Source: Limnohabitans sp. 2KL-51 (GTDB taxonomy: Bacteria > Pseudomonadota > Gammaproteobacteria > Burkholderiales > Burkholderiaceae_C). Taken from it: a stretch of DNA of 64,000 bases. Shown in pieces: positions 1 through 11,118 of this stretch (positions are counted from its first letter, which is position 1; each line of letters starts with the position of its first letter). The position numbers and the translations under genes were made by a program. The stretch covers positions 1 to 64,000 of the forward strand of contig NZ_NESJ01000013.1 of assembly GCF_003063645.1 (NCBI RefSeq), read 5' to 3'. The notes beneath the pieces are model-generated. The model was not told the origin of the DNA, ran no database searches, and was given only the letters and a program-made list of their open reading frames with translations.

Positions 1-397
1 CGATGATGTAAGGCACGCCCACCTGGCGGGCCAACAAGATGTGCTCGCGGGTCTGAGGCATAGGGCCGTCAGCAGCGGAACACACCAAAATAGCGCCGTC
101 CATCTGGGCAGCACCCGTGATCATGTTCTTCACATAGTCAGCGTGGCCAGGGCAGTCCACGTGCGCATAGTGACGGTTAGCCGTCTCGTACTCAACGTGG
201 GCGGTGTTGATCGTGATACCACGGGCTTTTTCTTCGGGCGCCGCGTCGATCTGGTCGTAAGCTTTGGCAGCACCGCCGAACTTGGCAGCCAACACGGTCG
301 TGATGGCCGCTGTCAGCGTGGTTTTGCCGTGGTCAACGTGACCGATGGTGCCCACGTTAACGTGGGGCTTGGTCCGTTCAAATTTTTCTTTAGCCAT
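1..397 (-). CDS. tuf: Elongation factor Tu, N-terminal part (cut by window edge)
   Basis: EF-Tu is the GTPase that delivers aminoacyl-tRNA to the ribosomal A site in the cytoplasm. The reverse strand from the ATG at 397 reads [20 protein letters not shown] and continues with the G1 P-loop GHVDHGKTT and the G3 motif DCPGHADYV. About 132 codons are present and the remainder lies beyond base 1. It follows fusA on the same strand after a 208-bp gap, the classical str operon order rpsL-rpsG-fusA-tuf. Betaproteobacteria usually carry a second tuf copy elsewhere, so this is presumably the str-operon copy. The gene identity is certain; only the 3' part is missing. Confidence 0.97.
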   Translation of the reverse strand, partial: MAKEKFERTKPHVNVGTIGHVDHGKTTLTAAITTVLAAKFGGAAKAYDQIDAAPEEKARGITINTAHVEYETANRHYAHVDCPGHADYVKNMITGAAQMDGAILVCSAADGPMPQTREHILLARQVGVPYII

Positions 398-605
398 TTT
401 TCAAATCCTTAAAAAGAGCAATGCCCGTGTGTTGGTTTAATGTTTGCATCAGGTTGCTGAATCACTCCGCACGGGCACAGAGTGGCACTTGATCGCAGAC
501 AGTTTCTGTAGTTTCAGATCTGACTATCGCTTGCTTTTCGCTGGCTTTTAGTCAGAGGTGCCCGAGCAAATTCGCTGGGGCGAATTTGGTCCGGCACGCT
601 TATCA
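398..605 (-). other. fusA-tuf intercistronic region with two inverted repeats
   Basis: This 208-bp spacer is long for the str operon. It contains a perfect 9-bp hairpin (CAAATTCGC at 567-575, loop of 4, GCGAATTTG at 580-588) about 18 bp after the fusA stop. A second pair is TGCCCGTG at 422-429 and CACGGGCA at 470-477, whose 40-base loop lies in the tuf leader. Neither is followed by a T-run on the minus strand, so they look more like processing or attenuation structures than terminators. The function is inferred only. Confidence 0.5.
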
Positions 606-2708
606 TTATTTAGCCCTTGAAGCCACAATGGCTTCGGCCACATTGCGAGGGGCTTCAGCGTAGTGCTTGAATTCCATCGTGTAAGTGGCGCGGCCTTGCG
701 ACATGGAGCGCAGAGTGGTCGAATAACCGAACATTTCAGACAAGGGCACCTCGGCCTTGATGGCCTTGCCACCACCGACCATGTCGTCCATGCCTTGAAC
801 CATACCGCGGCGTGAGGACAAGTCGCCCATCACGTTACCGGCGTAATCTTCTGGGGTCTCGACTTCCACAGCCATCATGGGCTCGAGAATCACGGGCTGG
901 GCTTTGCGGCAGCCTTCTTTGAAACCAAAGATGGCGGCCATCTTGAAGGCCATTTCGTTCGAGTCCACATCATGGTATGAGCCGAAGTGCAGGGTGACCT
1001 TGACGTCCACAACGGGGTAGCCCGCCAACACGCCTTGACCCAGAGCTTCGATCACGCCTTTTTCCACCGCAGGGATGTATTCACGAGGAACCACACCGCC
1101 TTTGATGGCGTCCACGAATTCGAATCCCTTGCCAGGTTCCTGAGGCTCAACCTTGAGCACCACGTGACCGTATTGACCCTTACCACCAGACTGACGCACG
1201 AATTTGCCTTCGGCTTCTTCGACGGTTTTGCGGATGGTTTCGCGGTAAGCCACTTGAGGCTTGCCCACGTTGGCTTCCACACCGAATTCACGCTTCATGC
1301 GGTCAACGATGATTTCCAGGTGCAATTCGCCCTGGCCACCAATGATGGTCTGGCCGGATTCTTCGTCGGTCTGCACGCGGAAAGAAGGATCTTCTGCGGC
1401 CAAACGGGCCAGGGCCATGCCCATTTTTTCTTGGTCGGCCTTGGTCTTGGGTTCCACAGCTTGGCGAATCACGGAATCCGGGAACACCATGCGCTCCAAG
1501 GTGATCACGGCGTTGGGATCGCACAAGGTTTCACCGGTGGTCACGTCTTTCAAACCCACGCAAGCGGCGATGTCACCGGCACGAATTTCGTCGACTTCTT
1601 CACGGTTGTTGGCGTGCATCTGAACGATTCGGCCAATGCGTTCTTTTTTGCCACGCACAGCGTTGTAGACGGTGTCACCCTTTTTCAGAACGCCCGAATA
1701 AACACGCACAAAGGTCAACTGACCCACAAACGGATCGGTCATCAATTTGAAGGCCAAAGCCGCAAATTTTTCGTTGTCGTCCGCTTTGCGGGTGATTTCT
1801 TTTTCGTCTTCGTCAAAGCCTTTAATGGCTTTCACGTCCAAAGGCGAAGGCATCAGTTCGAGCACCGCATCCAGCATGCGCTGAACGCCTTTATTCTTAA
1901 ACGCCGTACCGCACAACATGGGCTGGATTTCGCTGTTGATGGTGCGAGTGCGCAGGCCGTGTGTGATTTCCTCTTCTGTCAAGTCACCTTCTTCAAGGTA
2001 CTTGTTCATCAACTCTTCAGAGGCTTCAGCTGCCGCTTCGACCATCTTCTCGCGCCACTCTTTGGCCAACTCGAGCAAGTCGGCTGGAATTTCTTCGAAA
2101 TTGAACTTCATGCCCTGGGAAGCTTCGTCCCAGATGATGGCCTTCATCTTGCGCAGGTCCACCACACCGGTGAAGTTTTCTTCTGCGCCGATTGGGATCA
2201 CGATCGGCACGGGGTTGGCCTTCAGGCGCAACTTCATTTGCTCGACGACTTTGAAGAAGTTGGCGCCGGTACGGTCCATCTTGTTCACAAAGGCCAAGCG
2301 TGGCACTTTGTACTTGTTGGCCTGACGCCACACGGTTTCAGACTGGGGCTGAACGCCGCCCACAGCGCAGTACACCATGCAAGCGCCGTCCAGAACACGC
2401 ATGGAACGCTCAACTTCAATCGTGAAGTCCACGTGGCCGGGGGTGTCGATGATGTTGATACGGTGGTCTTCGAAAGAGCCGTCCATGCCCTTCCAGAAAC
2501 AGGTGGTTGCCGCAGAGGTGATCGTGATGCCGCGCTCTTGCTCTTGCTCCATCCAGTCCATGGTGGCAGCGCCGTCGTGCACCTCACCAATTTTGTGGTT
2601 CACGCCAGTGTAAAAAAGAATACGCTCTGTCGTCGTGGTCTTGCCAGCGTCAATGTGCGCTGAAATACCGATGTTGCGATAGCGCTCGATGGGGGTGATG
2701 CGAGCCAT
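606..2708 (-). CDS. fusA: Elongation factor G
   Basis: EF-G is the ribosomal translocase GTPase; it also acts in ribosome recycling with RRF. The 700-residue protein starts [14 protein letters not shown] and has P-loop [10 protein letters not shown]3 motif DTPGHVDF and G4 NKMD, followed by the usual domains II-V. The length matches the family. The start at 2708 is chosen over an in-frame extension of 12 codons because it has a GGAGA ribosome-binding site and matches the conserved N-terminus. It lies between rpsG and tuf in the str operon. A 7-bp hairpin with an internal CCCC/GGGG stem sits in its leader (2735-2765). Confidence 0.98.
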   Translation of the reverse strand: MARITPIERYRNIGISAHIDAGKTTTTERILFYTGVNHKIGEVHDGAATMDWMEQEQERGITITSAATTCFWKGMDGSFEDHRINIIDTPGHVDFTIEVERSMRVLDGACMVYCAVGGVQPQSETVWRQANKYKVPRLAFVNKMDRTGANFFKVVEQMKLRLKANPVPIVIPIGAEENFTGVVDLRKMKAIIWDEASQGMKFNFEEIPADLLELAKEWREKMVEAAAEASEELMNKYLEEGDLTEEEITHGLRTRTINSEIQPMLCGTAFKNKGVQRMLDAVLELMPSPLDVKAIKGFDEDEKEITRKADDNEKFAALAFKLMTDPFVGQLTFVRVYSGVLKKGDTVYNAVRGKKERIGRIVQMHANNREEVDEIRAGDIAACVGLKDVTTGETLCDPNAVITLERMVFPDSVIRQAVEPKTKADQEKMGMALARLAAEDPSFRVQTDEESGQTIIGGQGELHLEIIVDRMKREFGVEANVGKPQVAYRETIRKTVEEAEGKFVRQSGGKGQYGHVVLKVEPQEPGKGFEFVDAIKGGVVPREYIPAVEKGVIEALGQGVLAGYPVVDVKVTLHFGSYHDVDSNEMAFKMAAIFGFKEGCRKAQPVILEPMMAVEVETPEDYAGNVMGDLSSRRGMVQGMDDMVGGGKAIKAEVPLSEMFGYSTTLRSMSQGRATYTMEFKHYAEAPRNVAEAIVASRAK

Positions 2709-2734
2709 ATATTTCTCCGATGATGATGTACTAA

Positions 2735-2765
2735 AGCCCGCCACCCCTTTTGGGGCCAGCGGGCT
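2735..2765 (-). other. Intercistronic hairpin between rpsG and fusA
   Basis: AGCCCGC (2735-2741) pairs perfectly with GCGGGCT (2759-2765). An inner CCCC/GGGG stem closes a TTTT loop on the plus strand (AAAA in the transcript). On the minus strand only TTTA follows, so it is at best a partial terminator. It may tune the fusA:rpsG ratio or act as an mRNA processing site. In other bacteria S7 autoregulates str mRNA between rpsL and rpsG; no evidence ties S7 to this hairpin. Confidence 0.5.
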
Positions 2766-2807
2766 GGCTTCTGACAGTGTGGGACTTCTTTATGAAGCCC
2801 CTGTGAA

Positions 2808-3278
2808 TCAGAAGCGGAAGTGTGAGAACGCCTTGTTGGCTTCGGCCATGCGGTGAACTTCGTCACGCTTTTTCATGGCACCACCACGGCCTTCGTTGGC
2901 CTCGAGCAATTCATTGGCCAAACGCAGGGCCATCGACTTCTCACCGCGCTTGCGAGCGGCTTCTTTGATCCAGCGCATCGACAGGGCCAAGCGACGAACA
3001 GGGCGAACTTCAACAGGCACCTGGTAGTTCGCACCGCCCACGCGGCGGGATTTCACCTCCACCATGGGCTTGACGTTGTTGATGGCGATGGAGAACAACT
3101 CGACAGGGTCTTTGCCTGTTTTCTTTTCCATGTTTTCGAGGGCACCGTAAATGATGCGCTCGGCCACAGCTTTTTTGCCGCCTTCCATGATCACGTTCAT
3201 GAACTTGGACAACTCGACATTGCCGAACTTGGGATCCGGCAGGATTTCACGTTTAGGGACTTCGCGACGACGTGGCAT
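2808..3278 (-). CDS. rpsG: 30S ribosomal protein S7
   Basis: S7 is a primary 16S rRNA binding protein that nucleates 30S head assembly. The 156-residue protein starts [20 protein letters not shown], contains the conserved [11 protein letters not shown] segment, and has the canonical length. It is the second gene of the str operon, 164 bp downstream of rpsL and 99 bp upstream of fusA. Identity is unambiguous. Confidence 0.98.
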   Translation of the reverse strand: MPRRREVPKREILPDPKFGNVELSKFMNVIMEGGKKAVAERIIYGALENMEKKTGKDPVELFSIAINNVKPMVEVKSRRVGGANYQVPVEVRPVRRLALSMRWIKEAARKRGEKSMALRLANELLEANEGRGGAMKKRDEVHRMAEANKAFSHFRF

Positions 3279-3442
3279 ATTTCACCTCATATTGCTTCAG
3301 TTGGTATCTTTTCAGACACCGCGAGCGCTATTAAAAACACTCACTTACTCGACCCACCTGGACAATTCCGGGCTTCGGGTCACTTCGCTGGATCACCGCG
3401 CCACGCGGGAAACAGCTCCGAGAAAATTCAACCCAAAAGGGT

Positions 3443-3820
3443 TTACTTGGCTTTTGGCTTCTTCGCGCCGTACTTGGAGCGAGACTGCTTGCGGTCTTTC
3501 ACGCCTTGCAAGTCGAGCGAACCGCGCACGATGTGGTAACGCACACCTGGCAAGTCTTTGACACGACCACCGCGCACCAGAACCACCGAGTGTTCCTGCA
3601 GGTTGTGGCCTTCACCGCCGATGTACGAAATGACTTCGAAACCGTTGGTCAAGCGAACTTTGGCCACTTTACGCAGCGCCGAGTTAGGCTTTTTTGGCGT
3701 CGTGGTGTACACGCGGGTGCACACGCCACGACGTTGTGGAGAGTTTTGCATCGCAGGGCTTTTGGACTTGATCGTTTCGACCTCGCGCCCCTGACGCACC
3801 AATTGATTGATGGTTGGCAT
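3443..3820 (-). CDS. rpsL: 30S ribosomal protein S12
   Basis: S12 sits at the decoding centre and affects accuracy. The protein has the standard 125 residues, starting [13 protein letters not shown]. The streptomycin-relevant positions carry the wild-type residues: Lys43 in [12 protein letters not shown] and Lys88 in [10 protein letters not shown]. Asp89, the usual methylthiolation site, is present. By family knowledge the protein should be streptomycin-sensitive. It is the first gene of the str operon, about 65 nt downstream of the predicted transcription start. Confidence 0.98.
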
Positions 3821-3892
3821 TGTTTGTAACGTCCCTAAACGTTGAATTTTGACAAAAGAAACTTCCCCGCCCCAAAAGCGGAAAAGCCCGCC

Positions 3893-3921
3893 AGTATAAC
3901 CGCATGGTGAATGAGTGGCAA
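3893..3921 (-). promoter_or_regulatory. Sigma-70 promoter of the str operon
   Basis: On the minus strand a -35 box TTGCCA (3921-3916) is separated by exactly 17 bp from a -10 box TATACT (3898-3893). Each box is one mismatch from consensus. It points toward rpsL and predicts a leader of about 65 nt. This is one of the best housekeeping promoter matches in the window and fits a highly expressed ribosomal operon. Confidence 0.75.
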
Positions 3922-3971
3922 GTTATCCACAATTTAACGGAACTTCGGCGGGCGCTGGCGGTTCCAGCAGG

Positions 3972-5129
3972 TCATTTGATCCAAAGCCTCACAGCGTCCC
4001 ATGCCCGCCCGAGAACGCCGGCTTGTTCGACCGGCTCCAGCACCTGCAAAGGCACCTCAAACAATGCTTTTTCACCCTGCAATAGCTTCAAGCTACCCAG
4101 CGCCTGTCCTTTGGCATAAGGCGCGACCAAGGGGTCCGGGCGTACCACCTGGGTTTTGAGTTGCGCTGCGCTGCCTGCTGGGATGGCCACCACCAAGGGG
4201 CGCACCGAGCCAAGCTTGAGCATCGGCTGTTTACCTTTCCAAACCGGTAGCGTGACCACCGCCTGGTTGGCGTCAAAGAGCTTCACCGCATCAAAGGCTG
4301 CATAACCCCAGTTGAGCAGCTTCTGACTCTCATTGGCACGGGCATTTTCACTTTCGGCCCCCAGCACCACGCTCAGCAAGCGCCGCGTGCCCACATTAGG
4401 TAACTGGCGCTTGGCTGATGCCACCAAGCAATAACCAGCAGCCTGGGTGTGGCCGGTTTTGAGGCCATCCACGCTGGCATCCCGAAACAACAACAAATTG
4501 CGGTTGGTGTCATTGGCCGCCGGAGTGCCTTCGTAACGGTACTTTTTGATGGCGTAATAAGGCACATAGTCTGGAAAATCACGCATCAACCGCGTGGCCA
4601 GCAAAGCCAAGTCACGGGCGGTGGTGGTGTGACCAGGGGCTGTGAGGCCTTCGGGGTTTTTGTAAAGCGTTCTGTGCATGCCCAAAAAGACCGCCTGGTC
4701 GTTCATCAATTGCACAAAGCGCTCGACGCTGCCAGCCACCCCCTCGGCCAATGCCACCGTCGCGTCGTTGCCCGACTGGACAATCATGCCTTTGAGCAAG
4801 TCCTCTACGGGCACCTTCATCTTGGGGTCAATAAACATGCGCGACCCAGCCATCTTCCAGGCCCGCTCGGACACTGGCAAGGCCTGTTTGATGTCGATCT
4901 TGCGATTTTTCAAAGCGTCAAAGACCAAATAGGCCGTCATCAGCTTGGTCAGCGAAGCGGGCTCCACTGCCATATCGGGGTCTTTGGCCGCCAAAACTTG
5001 ATTAGCGGTCACGTCCATCAGCAAATAGGCTTTGACCGCCATTTCGGGCGCTTCAGGCATTTGGGCCTGGACGCACCAAGAAGCAGCGGCCAGCCAAGCA
5101 CCGATCCAAAATTTCAAAAATGCGTTCAT
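3972..5129 (-). CDS. dacC: D-alanyl-D-alanine carboxypeptidase (PBP5/6 type)
   Basis: This enzyme trims the terminal D-Ala from peptidoglycan pentapeptides on the periplasmic face of the inner membrane. Of the 385 residues, about 22 form a signal peptide (ends CVQAQ). The penicillin-binding motifs follow in order: SLTK (catalytic Ser59, Lys62), SGN (VQSGNDATVAL) and KTG (GLKTGHTQAAG). A PBP5-like C-terminal beta domain follows. A C-terminal WDAVRLWIK is compatible with the amphipathic membrane anchor of this family. dacA and dacC cannot be told apart from the sequence alone. It is convergent with nothing and lies downstream of the str promoter region. Confidence 0.92.
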   Translation of the reverse strand: MNAFLKFWIGAWLAAASWCVQAQMPEAPEMAVKAYLLMDVTANQVLAAKDPDMAVEPASLTKLMTAYLVFDALKNRKIDIKQALPVSERAWKMAGSRMFIDPKMKVPVEDLLKGMIVQSGNDATVALAEGVAGSVERFVQLMNDQAVFLGMHRTLYKNPEGLTAPGHTTTARDLALLATRLMRDFPDYVPYYAIKKYRYEGTPAANDTNRNLLLFRDASVDGLKTGHTQAAGYCLVASAKRQLPNVGTRRLLSVVLGAESENARANESQKLLNWGYAAFDAVKLFDANQAVVTLPVWKGKQPMLKLGSVRPLVVAIPAGSAAQLKTQVVRPDPLVAPYAKGQALGSLKLLQGEKALFEVPLQVLEPVEQAGVLGRAWDAVRLWIK

Positions 5130-5231
5130 GCGCTCGTTTGTTATTCAGAAAGTTGGCAAACCAGGAAGGCCCGAGCCGAGCGGCACAAACGGCCTATCGA
5201 TCAAAAAGGGGTTGAACACAAGACCCAGCCA

Positions 5232-5858
5232 TCAGGACCTCAAATGGCGCACCACCAAGGATTTGAGAAGGGGTAATTGTCCGTGAAAGAAGTGTTCACA
5301 TCCGGGAATCACCGTGATGGGCAGGGATTGTGGTCGGGCCCAGTCCATCACGCTGGCCAATGGCACTGTGTCGTCTAGCTCGCCATGCAACACCAAGCAG
5401 CGCTCGTGCAAATCGAGGGCCACCGGGGCCAACTCAAAACGCGACGCTGCCGTGCCCACCAGCACCAGTTGTTGTGGCGGCCGTCGATCGCCCAAGGCTT
5501 GCACCACATGGCTGGTGACAAAAGCACCAAAAGAAAAACCGGCCAACGCCAGCGGCCCCTCGGGTGCCACCTGTGCGATGACCTGGAACATGTCTGCAGC
5601 TTCACCTCGGCCTTCGTCGTAGGTGCCCTCGCTCGCGCCCACGCCCCTGAAATTGAAGCGCACCGCTCGCCAGCCGCTTTGCACAAAAGCACGCGCCAAG
5701 GTCTGCACCACTTTGTTTTGCATGGTGCCGCCAAACAAGGGATGGGGGTGGGCAATCACGGCCGTGCCCTGCACCGCGCCTTCAGCAGGCTCGTCCAGCA
5801 AGGCTTCGATGTGCCCTGCCTGGCCTTGCAGACTGAGCGTTCGGGTCGTGGCGTTCAT
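5232..5858 (-). CDS. Alpha/beta hydrolase (dienelactone-hydrolase/YqiA-like)
   Basis: A small 208-residue serine hydrolase of unknown substrate. The nucleophile elbow is GFSFG (Ser109), with a probable catalytic Asp at 162/163 (HGELDDTVP) and His189 (CEHFFHG). The HPHPLFGGTMQNKVV segment is typical of the family that annotators call alpha/beta hydrolase next to ferredoxin genes. The ATG at 5858 overlaps the TGA of the upstream ferredoxin gene (TGATG), so the two are translationally coupled. An alternative TTG lies one codon upstream. Function cannot be refined further. Confidence 0.85.
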   Translation of the reverse strand: MNATTRTLSLQGQAGHIEALLDEPAEGAVQGTAVIAHPHPLFGGTMQNKVVQTLARAFVQSGWRAVRFNFRGVGASEGTYDEGRGEAADMFQVIAQVAPEGPLALAGFSFGAFVTSHVVQALGDRRPPQQLVLVGTAASRFELAPVALDLHERCLVLHGELDDTVPLASVMDWARPQSLPITVIPGCEHFFHGQLPLLKSLVVRHLRS

Positions 5859-6202
5859 CAACGCCCCAGGTGCTCGGGGGTCACCAAACGCTGGACCACC
5901 TGGCCATTTTTCAAATGCGACTCGACGATCTCGTCGATGTCAGTTGTGTCCACGTAGCTGTACCAAACGCCTTCCGGGTAAACCACGGCCACCGGCCCGC
6001 CCGCGCAGCGGTCCAGGCAACCGGCCTTGTTGACCCGAACTTCGCCAGGACCTGCCAGGCCGAGAGCTTTCACACGGGACTTGCAGTGGTCAAAAGCGGC
6101 TTGGGCGTTTTGTTGTGCACAACAGGCCTCGTTGTTTTTGCGCTCGTTCAGGCAAAAAAAGATGTGGCGCTTGAAATAGGGGCTGGGGGTTTCGGTGCTC
6201 AT
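5858..6202 (-). CDS. Thioredoxin-like [2Fe-2S] ferredoxin domain protein
   Basis: A 114-residue protein of the thioredoxin-fold ferredoxin family, also seen as the NuoE C-terminal domain and shethna-type proteins. Four cysteine ligand candidates occur as a pair in FFCLNERKNNEACC and a pair in AGCLDRCAGGP. It probably acts in cytoplasmic electron transfer; the partner is unknown. It is coupled to the downstream hydrolase by a TGATG overlap, which suggests that both work together, a pairing I regard as common in Burkholderiales. Confidence 0.85.
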   Translation of the reverse strand: MSTETPSPYFKRHIFFCLNERKNNEACCAQQNAQAAFDHCKSRVKALGLAGPGEVRVNKAGCLDRCAGGPVAVVYPEGVWYSYVDTTDIDEIVESHLKNGQVVQRLVTPEHLGR

Positions 6203-6246
6203 CCAGCAATTTTAGGCCCCACCAACGGGCAAGGGGTTCACCCGGC

Positions 6247-7353
6247 TCAGGAAAGGCCGGGCGAGGACAGTCGGCGCACCAGATACACCAGCAAGGCATA
6301 GGGCCACAGCCAACCCACCCACTGAATCAGGCCATGAAAACGGATGAAGCGCCCCTGCTCCCAAGTCTGCAGGGTCAAGGAAAAATACACATCGGCCGAT
6401 GCGCTGTTGAGCAAGCTCAACTGCAGCACCAAAGCCGCCAAAGCCAGCACCCAGCATAAGCGGGGCGGACACAGCGACAGCACCACCGCCCCCACCAATG
6501 CCCACACCAAGCCCATGAACACCTCAGGGCTGATCCATCCCCAAGCGTGCACGGGGCCATATGTCAAAGCGGCCGACAAGGCGCTGGCCAACAAGCCCAT
6601 CGCCAGGCACGCCCCGGCTACCACCCAGCGCTGCGGCCTGCGGCGCACCACGCCATACGCCAGCAAACAAGGCAGCAGCAAACCGACGGCCACACACAAG
6701 GTCTCGGTCAAGGGCAACAAAGGCTGGAGTTCTGCCACGCGCACAGGCCACCAATCCAGCCAGGGTGTGTCCTGCAACCATTCGATCCAAGTGGTCTCCA
6801 CCCGCTCAAACACATGCCCTAGACCAAACGGGACTGGGGCCGGAAACAGCAAGGCCAAGGGCCACAGGGCCAGCAAGGCCAGTGCACCACTGGCTTCGGC
6901 TTCAAACCAACGGTCCCTGAAACGACTCCAGCGCTCGAGCAGCCCCGCCCAAGCCAGACCCCGGGCCACCAAGGCACCTGCCCAAGCGCCCCCCACATTC
7001 AGCACCCAATCGAGGTTGGAAGGCACCCGCACCGGCAAGAACATCTGCAACGACTCCATCACCAGCGACAAGGCGGCGGCCACCAAGGCCGCCATGGTGA
7101 CGGCAGGCCATTGTCGGCGGCTGCGGTGCACGGCCAGCGCCAGCAAAAAGCCCAAGGGGGCATAGCCCAGCACATTGGAAAAAACGTCAAACCCAGTCCA
7201 GTAGCGTGGCCAGGGTGCGGTCAGGAATGCCCAAGACACCAGACCCTGAAAGCGCCAATTGTCGAAGGGGTACAGGCTGGCGTAGCCGATCAGGACCGCA
7301 TACAGCCAGAACAAAGGCCAGGCGGTTGTTTTGCGCCAGGTGGGCTTGCGCAT
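6247..7353 (-). CDS. VanZ-family integral membrane protein
   Basis: A 368-residue, strongly hydrophobic protein with roughly nine or more membrane spans. The N-terminal third resembles the VanZ domain: GYASLYPFDNW, then DVFSNVLGYAPLGFLLAL, then ESLQMFLPVRVPSNLDWVLNVGGAWAG with the acidic and polar residues typical of VanZ. VanZ confers low teicoplanin resistance in enterococci, but the role of these long proteobacterial homologues is unknown. It lies 19 bp downstream of hemJ on the same strand and may be co-transcribed. Confidence 0.8.
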   Translation of the reverse strand: MRKPTWRKTTAWPLFWLYAVLIGYASLYPFDNWRFQGLVSWAFLTAPWPRYWTGFDVFSNVLGYAPLGFLLALAVHRSRRQWPAVTMAALVAAALSLVMESLQMFLPVRVPSNLDWVLNVGGAWAGALVARGLAWAGLLERWSRFRDRWFEAEASGALALLALWPLALLFPAPVPFGLGHVFERVETTWIEWLQDTPWLDWWPVRVAELQPLLPLTETLCVAVGLLLPCLLAYGVVRRRPQRWVVAGACLAMGLLASALSAALTYGPVHAWGWISPEVFMGLVWALVGAVVLSLCPPRLCWVLALAALVLQLSLLNSASADVYFSLTLQTWEQGRFIRFHGLIQWVGWLWPYALLVYLVRRLSSPGLS

Positions 7354-7372
7354 AAGCCTGACTGGTCAGCCT

Positions 7373-7801
7373 TTAAAAAGGCTTGACCACCACCAAAATA
7401 ACCGCCAGCAGCAGCAGCAGCACCGGCGCTTCGTTGAACCAGCGGAACCAGACATGGCTGCGCTGCATCTGGCCGTTTTCAAACTGACGCAAGAGCACAC
7501 CGCAACTGTGGTGGTAACCCAACAAAGCCAGCACGATCAGCAGCTTGGCATGCATCCAGCCTTGGCCCGAGCCCAGACCGATGCCGTAATAAAACCACAG
7601 CCACAAACCCAGCGCCAAGGCCGGAACAGCCAAGATGGTCATAAAGCGGTAGAGCTTTCGTGCCATCAGCAGCAGGCGATCGCGCTCGGCGGCCGAGTCG
7701 GCTGGCACCATGGCCAGGTTGACGTAAATGCGTGGCAAATAAAACAGGCCGGCAAACCAGCTGGCGATGAAAACGATGTGAAGGGCTTTGATCCAGAGCA
7801 T
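7373..7801 (-). CDS. hemJ: Protoporphyrinogen IX oxidase HemJ
   Basis: HemJ oxidises protoporphyrinogen IX to protoporphyrin IX in the inner membrane. The 142-residue protein has the family start MLWIKALHIVFIASWFAGLF and the expected four membrane helices. The conserved His8 is present, as is a His84-Ala-Lys86 motif (WMHAKLL); both residue types are essential in studied HemJ proteins. It is encoded head to head with hemB, another heme-pathway gene, separated by 322 bp that hold a candidate sRNA. The older annotation is CopD-like or UPF0093. Confidence 0.9.
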   Translation of the reverse strand: MLWIKALHIVFIASWFAGLFYLPRIYVNLAMVPADSAAERDRLLLMARKLYRFMTILAVPALALGLWLWFYYGIGLGSGQGWMHAKLLIVLALLGYHHSCGVLLRQFENGQMQRSHVWFRWFNEAPVLLLLLAVILVVVKPF

Positions 7802-7849
7802 GCTTTAAGTGTAGCCAGTGATGCCCGAGCTAGGGCCTATTTACTGGGC

Positions 7850-7878
7850 AAAAAAAACCCCCGGCCAGGGGCCGAGGG
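7850..7878 (-). terminator. Rho-independent terminator of the candidate sRNA
   Basis: On the minus strand a 9-bp GC-rich stem (7878-7870 with 7866-7858, one G-T wobble, 3-nt loop) is followed by eight consecutive T (7857-7850). It points away from hemB toward hemJ but lies 49 bp upstream of the hemJ start. Therefore it ends a transcript that starts between 7880 and 8120. Confidence 0.85.
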
Positions 7879-7951
7879 TGGGAAGCCTTTTTGCTGTCAC
7901 ACATCAAGGCGCCCGCTCAGGGAGGAAAAGCGGGAGGCAGCAAGCTACCCA
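7850..7951 (-). ncRNA. Candidate small RNA between hemJ and hemB
   Basis: The minus strand carries a complete transcription unit without an obvious ORF. A promoter (7958-7986) is followed by about 100 nt that end in a strong intrinsic terminator. Inside, CCCGCT (7934-7929) and AGCGGG (7917-7912) form a 6-bp stem. Its 11-nt loop shows CCTCCC, complementary to the Shine-Dalgarno core. A second CCTCCC lies just 5' of this stem, partly overlapping it. Such loops occur in anti-SD sRNAs of other proteobacteria. I do not recognise the RNA family. The terminator could in principle serve an unseen longer transcript. Confidence 0.6.
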
Positions 7952-7957
7952 ATCAGG

Positions 7958-7986
7958 AATTTATCAAATAACAAAGCCAATAACAA
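7958..7986 (-). promoter_or_regulatory. Predicted sigma-70 promoter of the candidate sRNA
   Basis: Minus-strand -35 TTGTTA (7986-7981), 17-bp spacer, -10 TAAATT (7963-7958); each box has 4 or more consensus matches. The start is predicted near 7951, about 100 nt before the terminator. The surrounding 7960-8035 stretch is AT-rich compared with neighbours. Confidence 0.5.
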
Positions 7987-8063
7987 GCATGTGTTTTGCT
8001 TTTATGTTGTTTTTATCATTTGATGCTGTCCATGCATTTCACCAGGAGCGCACTGCCACCTGA

Positions 8064-10306
<2,243 letters not shown>

Positions 10307-10401
10307 GCCCACCTGTATCACCCTCGACTTGATCGGGGGTCCATGACTGCGGCTGCCATGGTGACCCGCATGCGCGGTTATGGCCAACCTAACTCACCCG
10401 C

Positions 10402-11091
10402 TCAGCCCAAATGCTGCTTGAAAAACGCCAGCGTGCGCTCCCGTGCCAGTTGGGCCGAAGGTGCATGCCAAGAACCGCGCTGGTCGCAATTGAAGCCGTG
10501 GTGGGCCGTGTAGGTGAACACCTGCACTTGCGGATGTGCATTTTTGAAAGCCTCGACCGAATCCAGCGGGATCCATTTGTCTTCTTCCGCAAAATGCGCC
10601 ATGACCGGCACCTGAGGCTGGCGGGCGATTTCGGCAGTGGTGGTGACGCCGCCTCCGTAATAAGGCGCTGCAGCACTCAAACCCGTCAAGGTGCAGGCCG
10701 CACGCCAAGTCAGCAAACCGCCCCAGCAATACCCCACGATGGCGACCTTGCCGCCTGAGGCCTGCCCGGCATGGTCAATGGCCGCCTGAATGTCCTGCAT
10801 CACGCCGGGCGCGGGCAAGGCCTCCACAGCCGTTTTGTAGCCAAAGCCCTCACCCATGTCGGCATCGGCGTACCCCAGCTCCACCCCCGGCTTGACGCGG
10901 TGGAAGGCGGCCGGGGCCACAGCCAGGTAACCCTCTGCCGCATAGCCATCGGCCACTTGGCGGATGTGGCTGTTCACGCCAAAAATTTCCTGAATCACCA
11001 CCACCGCCCCCTTGGGTGTGCCAACAGGCCTGGCCTCGTAGGCGGGCACCCGTGTGCCATCTGCGCTTTGAAGTTCAATCATCGTTCCCAT
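10402..11091 (-). CDS. Dienelactone hydrolase family protein
   Basis: A 229-residue carboxymethylenebutenolidase-like hydrolase. The full catalytic set is visible: Glu35 (QEIFG), nucleophile Cys122 (GYCWGG), Asp171 (EEDKWIP) and His198 (HHGFNCD). These match the Cys-His-Asp triad plus Glu gate of DLH. True DLH opens dienelactone in chlorocatechol degradation, but most chromosomal copies are of unknown physiological substrate. It lies 27 bp downstream of the DsbA-like isomerase gene on the same strand. Confidence 0.9.
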   Translation of the reverse strand: MGTMIELQSADGTRVPAYEARPVGTPKGAVVVIQEIFGVNSHIRQVADGYAAEGYLAVAPAAFHRVKPGVELGYADADMGEGFGYKTAVEALPAPGVMQDIQAAIDHAGQASGGKVAIVGYCWGGLLTWRAACTLTGLSAAAPYYGGGVTTTAEIARQPQVPVMAHFAEEDKWIPLDSVEAFKNAHPQVQVFTYTAHHGFNCDQRGSWHAPSAQLARERTLAFFKQHLG

Positions 11092-11118
11092 GTGTTTTCC
11101 TTTCGGGTAGAGGTCAGT

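Noticed and set aside
987..2663. Long open frame (558 codons) on the plus strand opposite fusA
   Set aside because: His/Val/Phe-rich composition with no domain; it mirrors the conserved fusA codons and has no ribosome-binding site.
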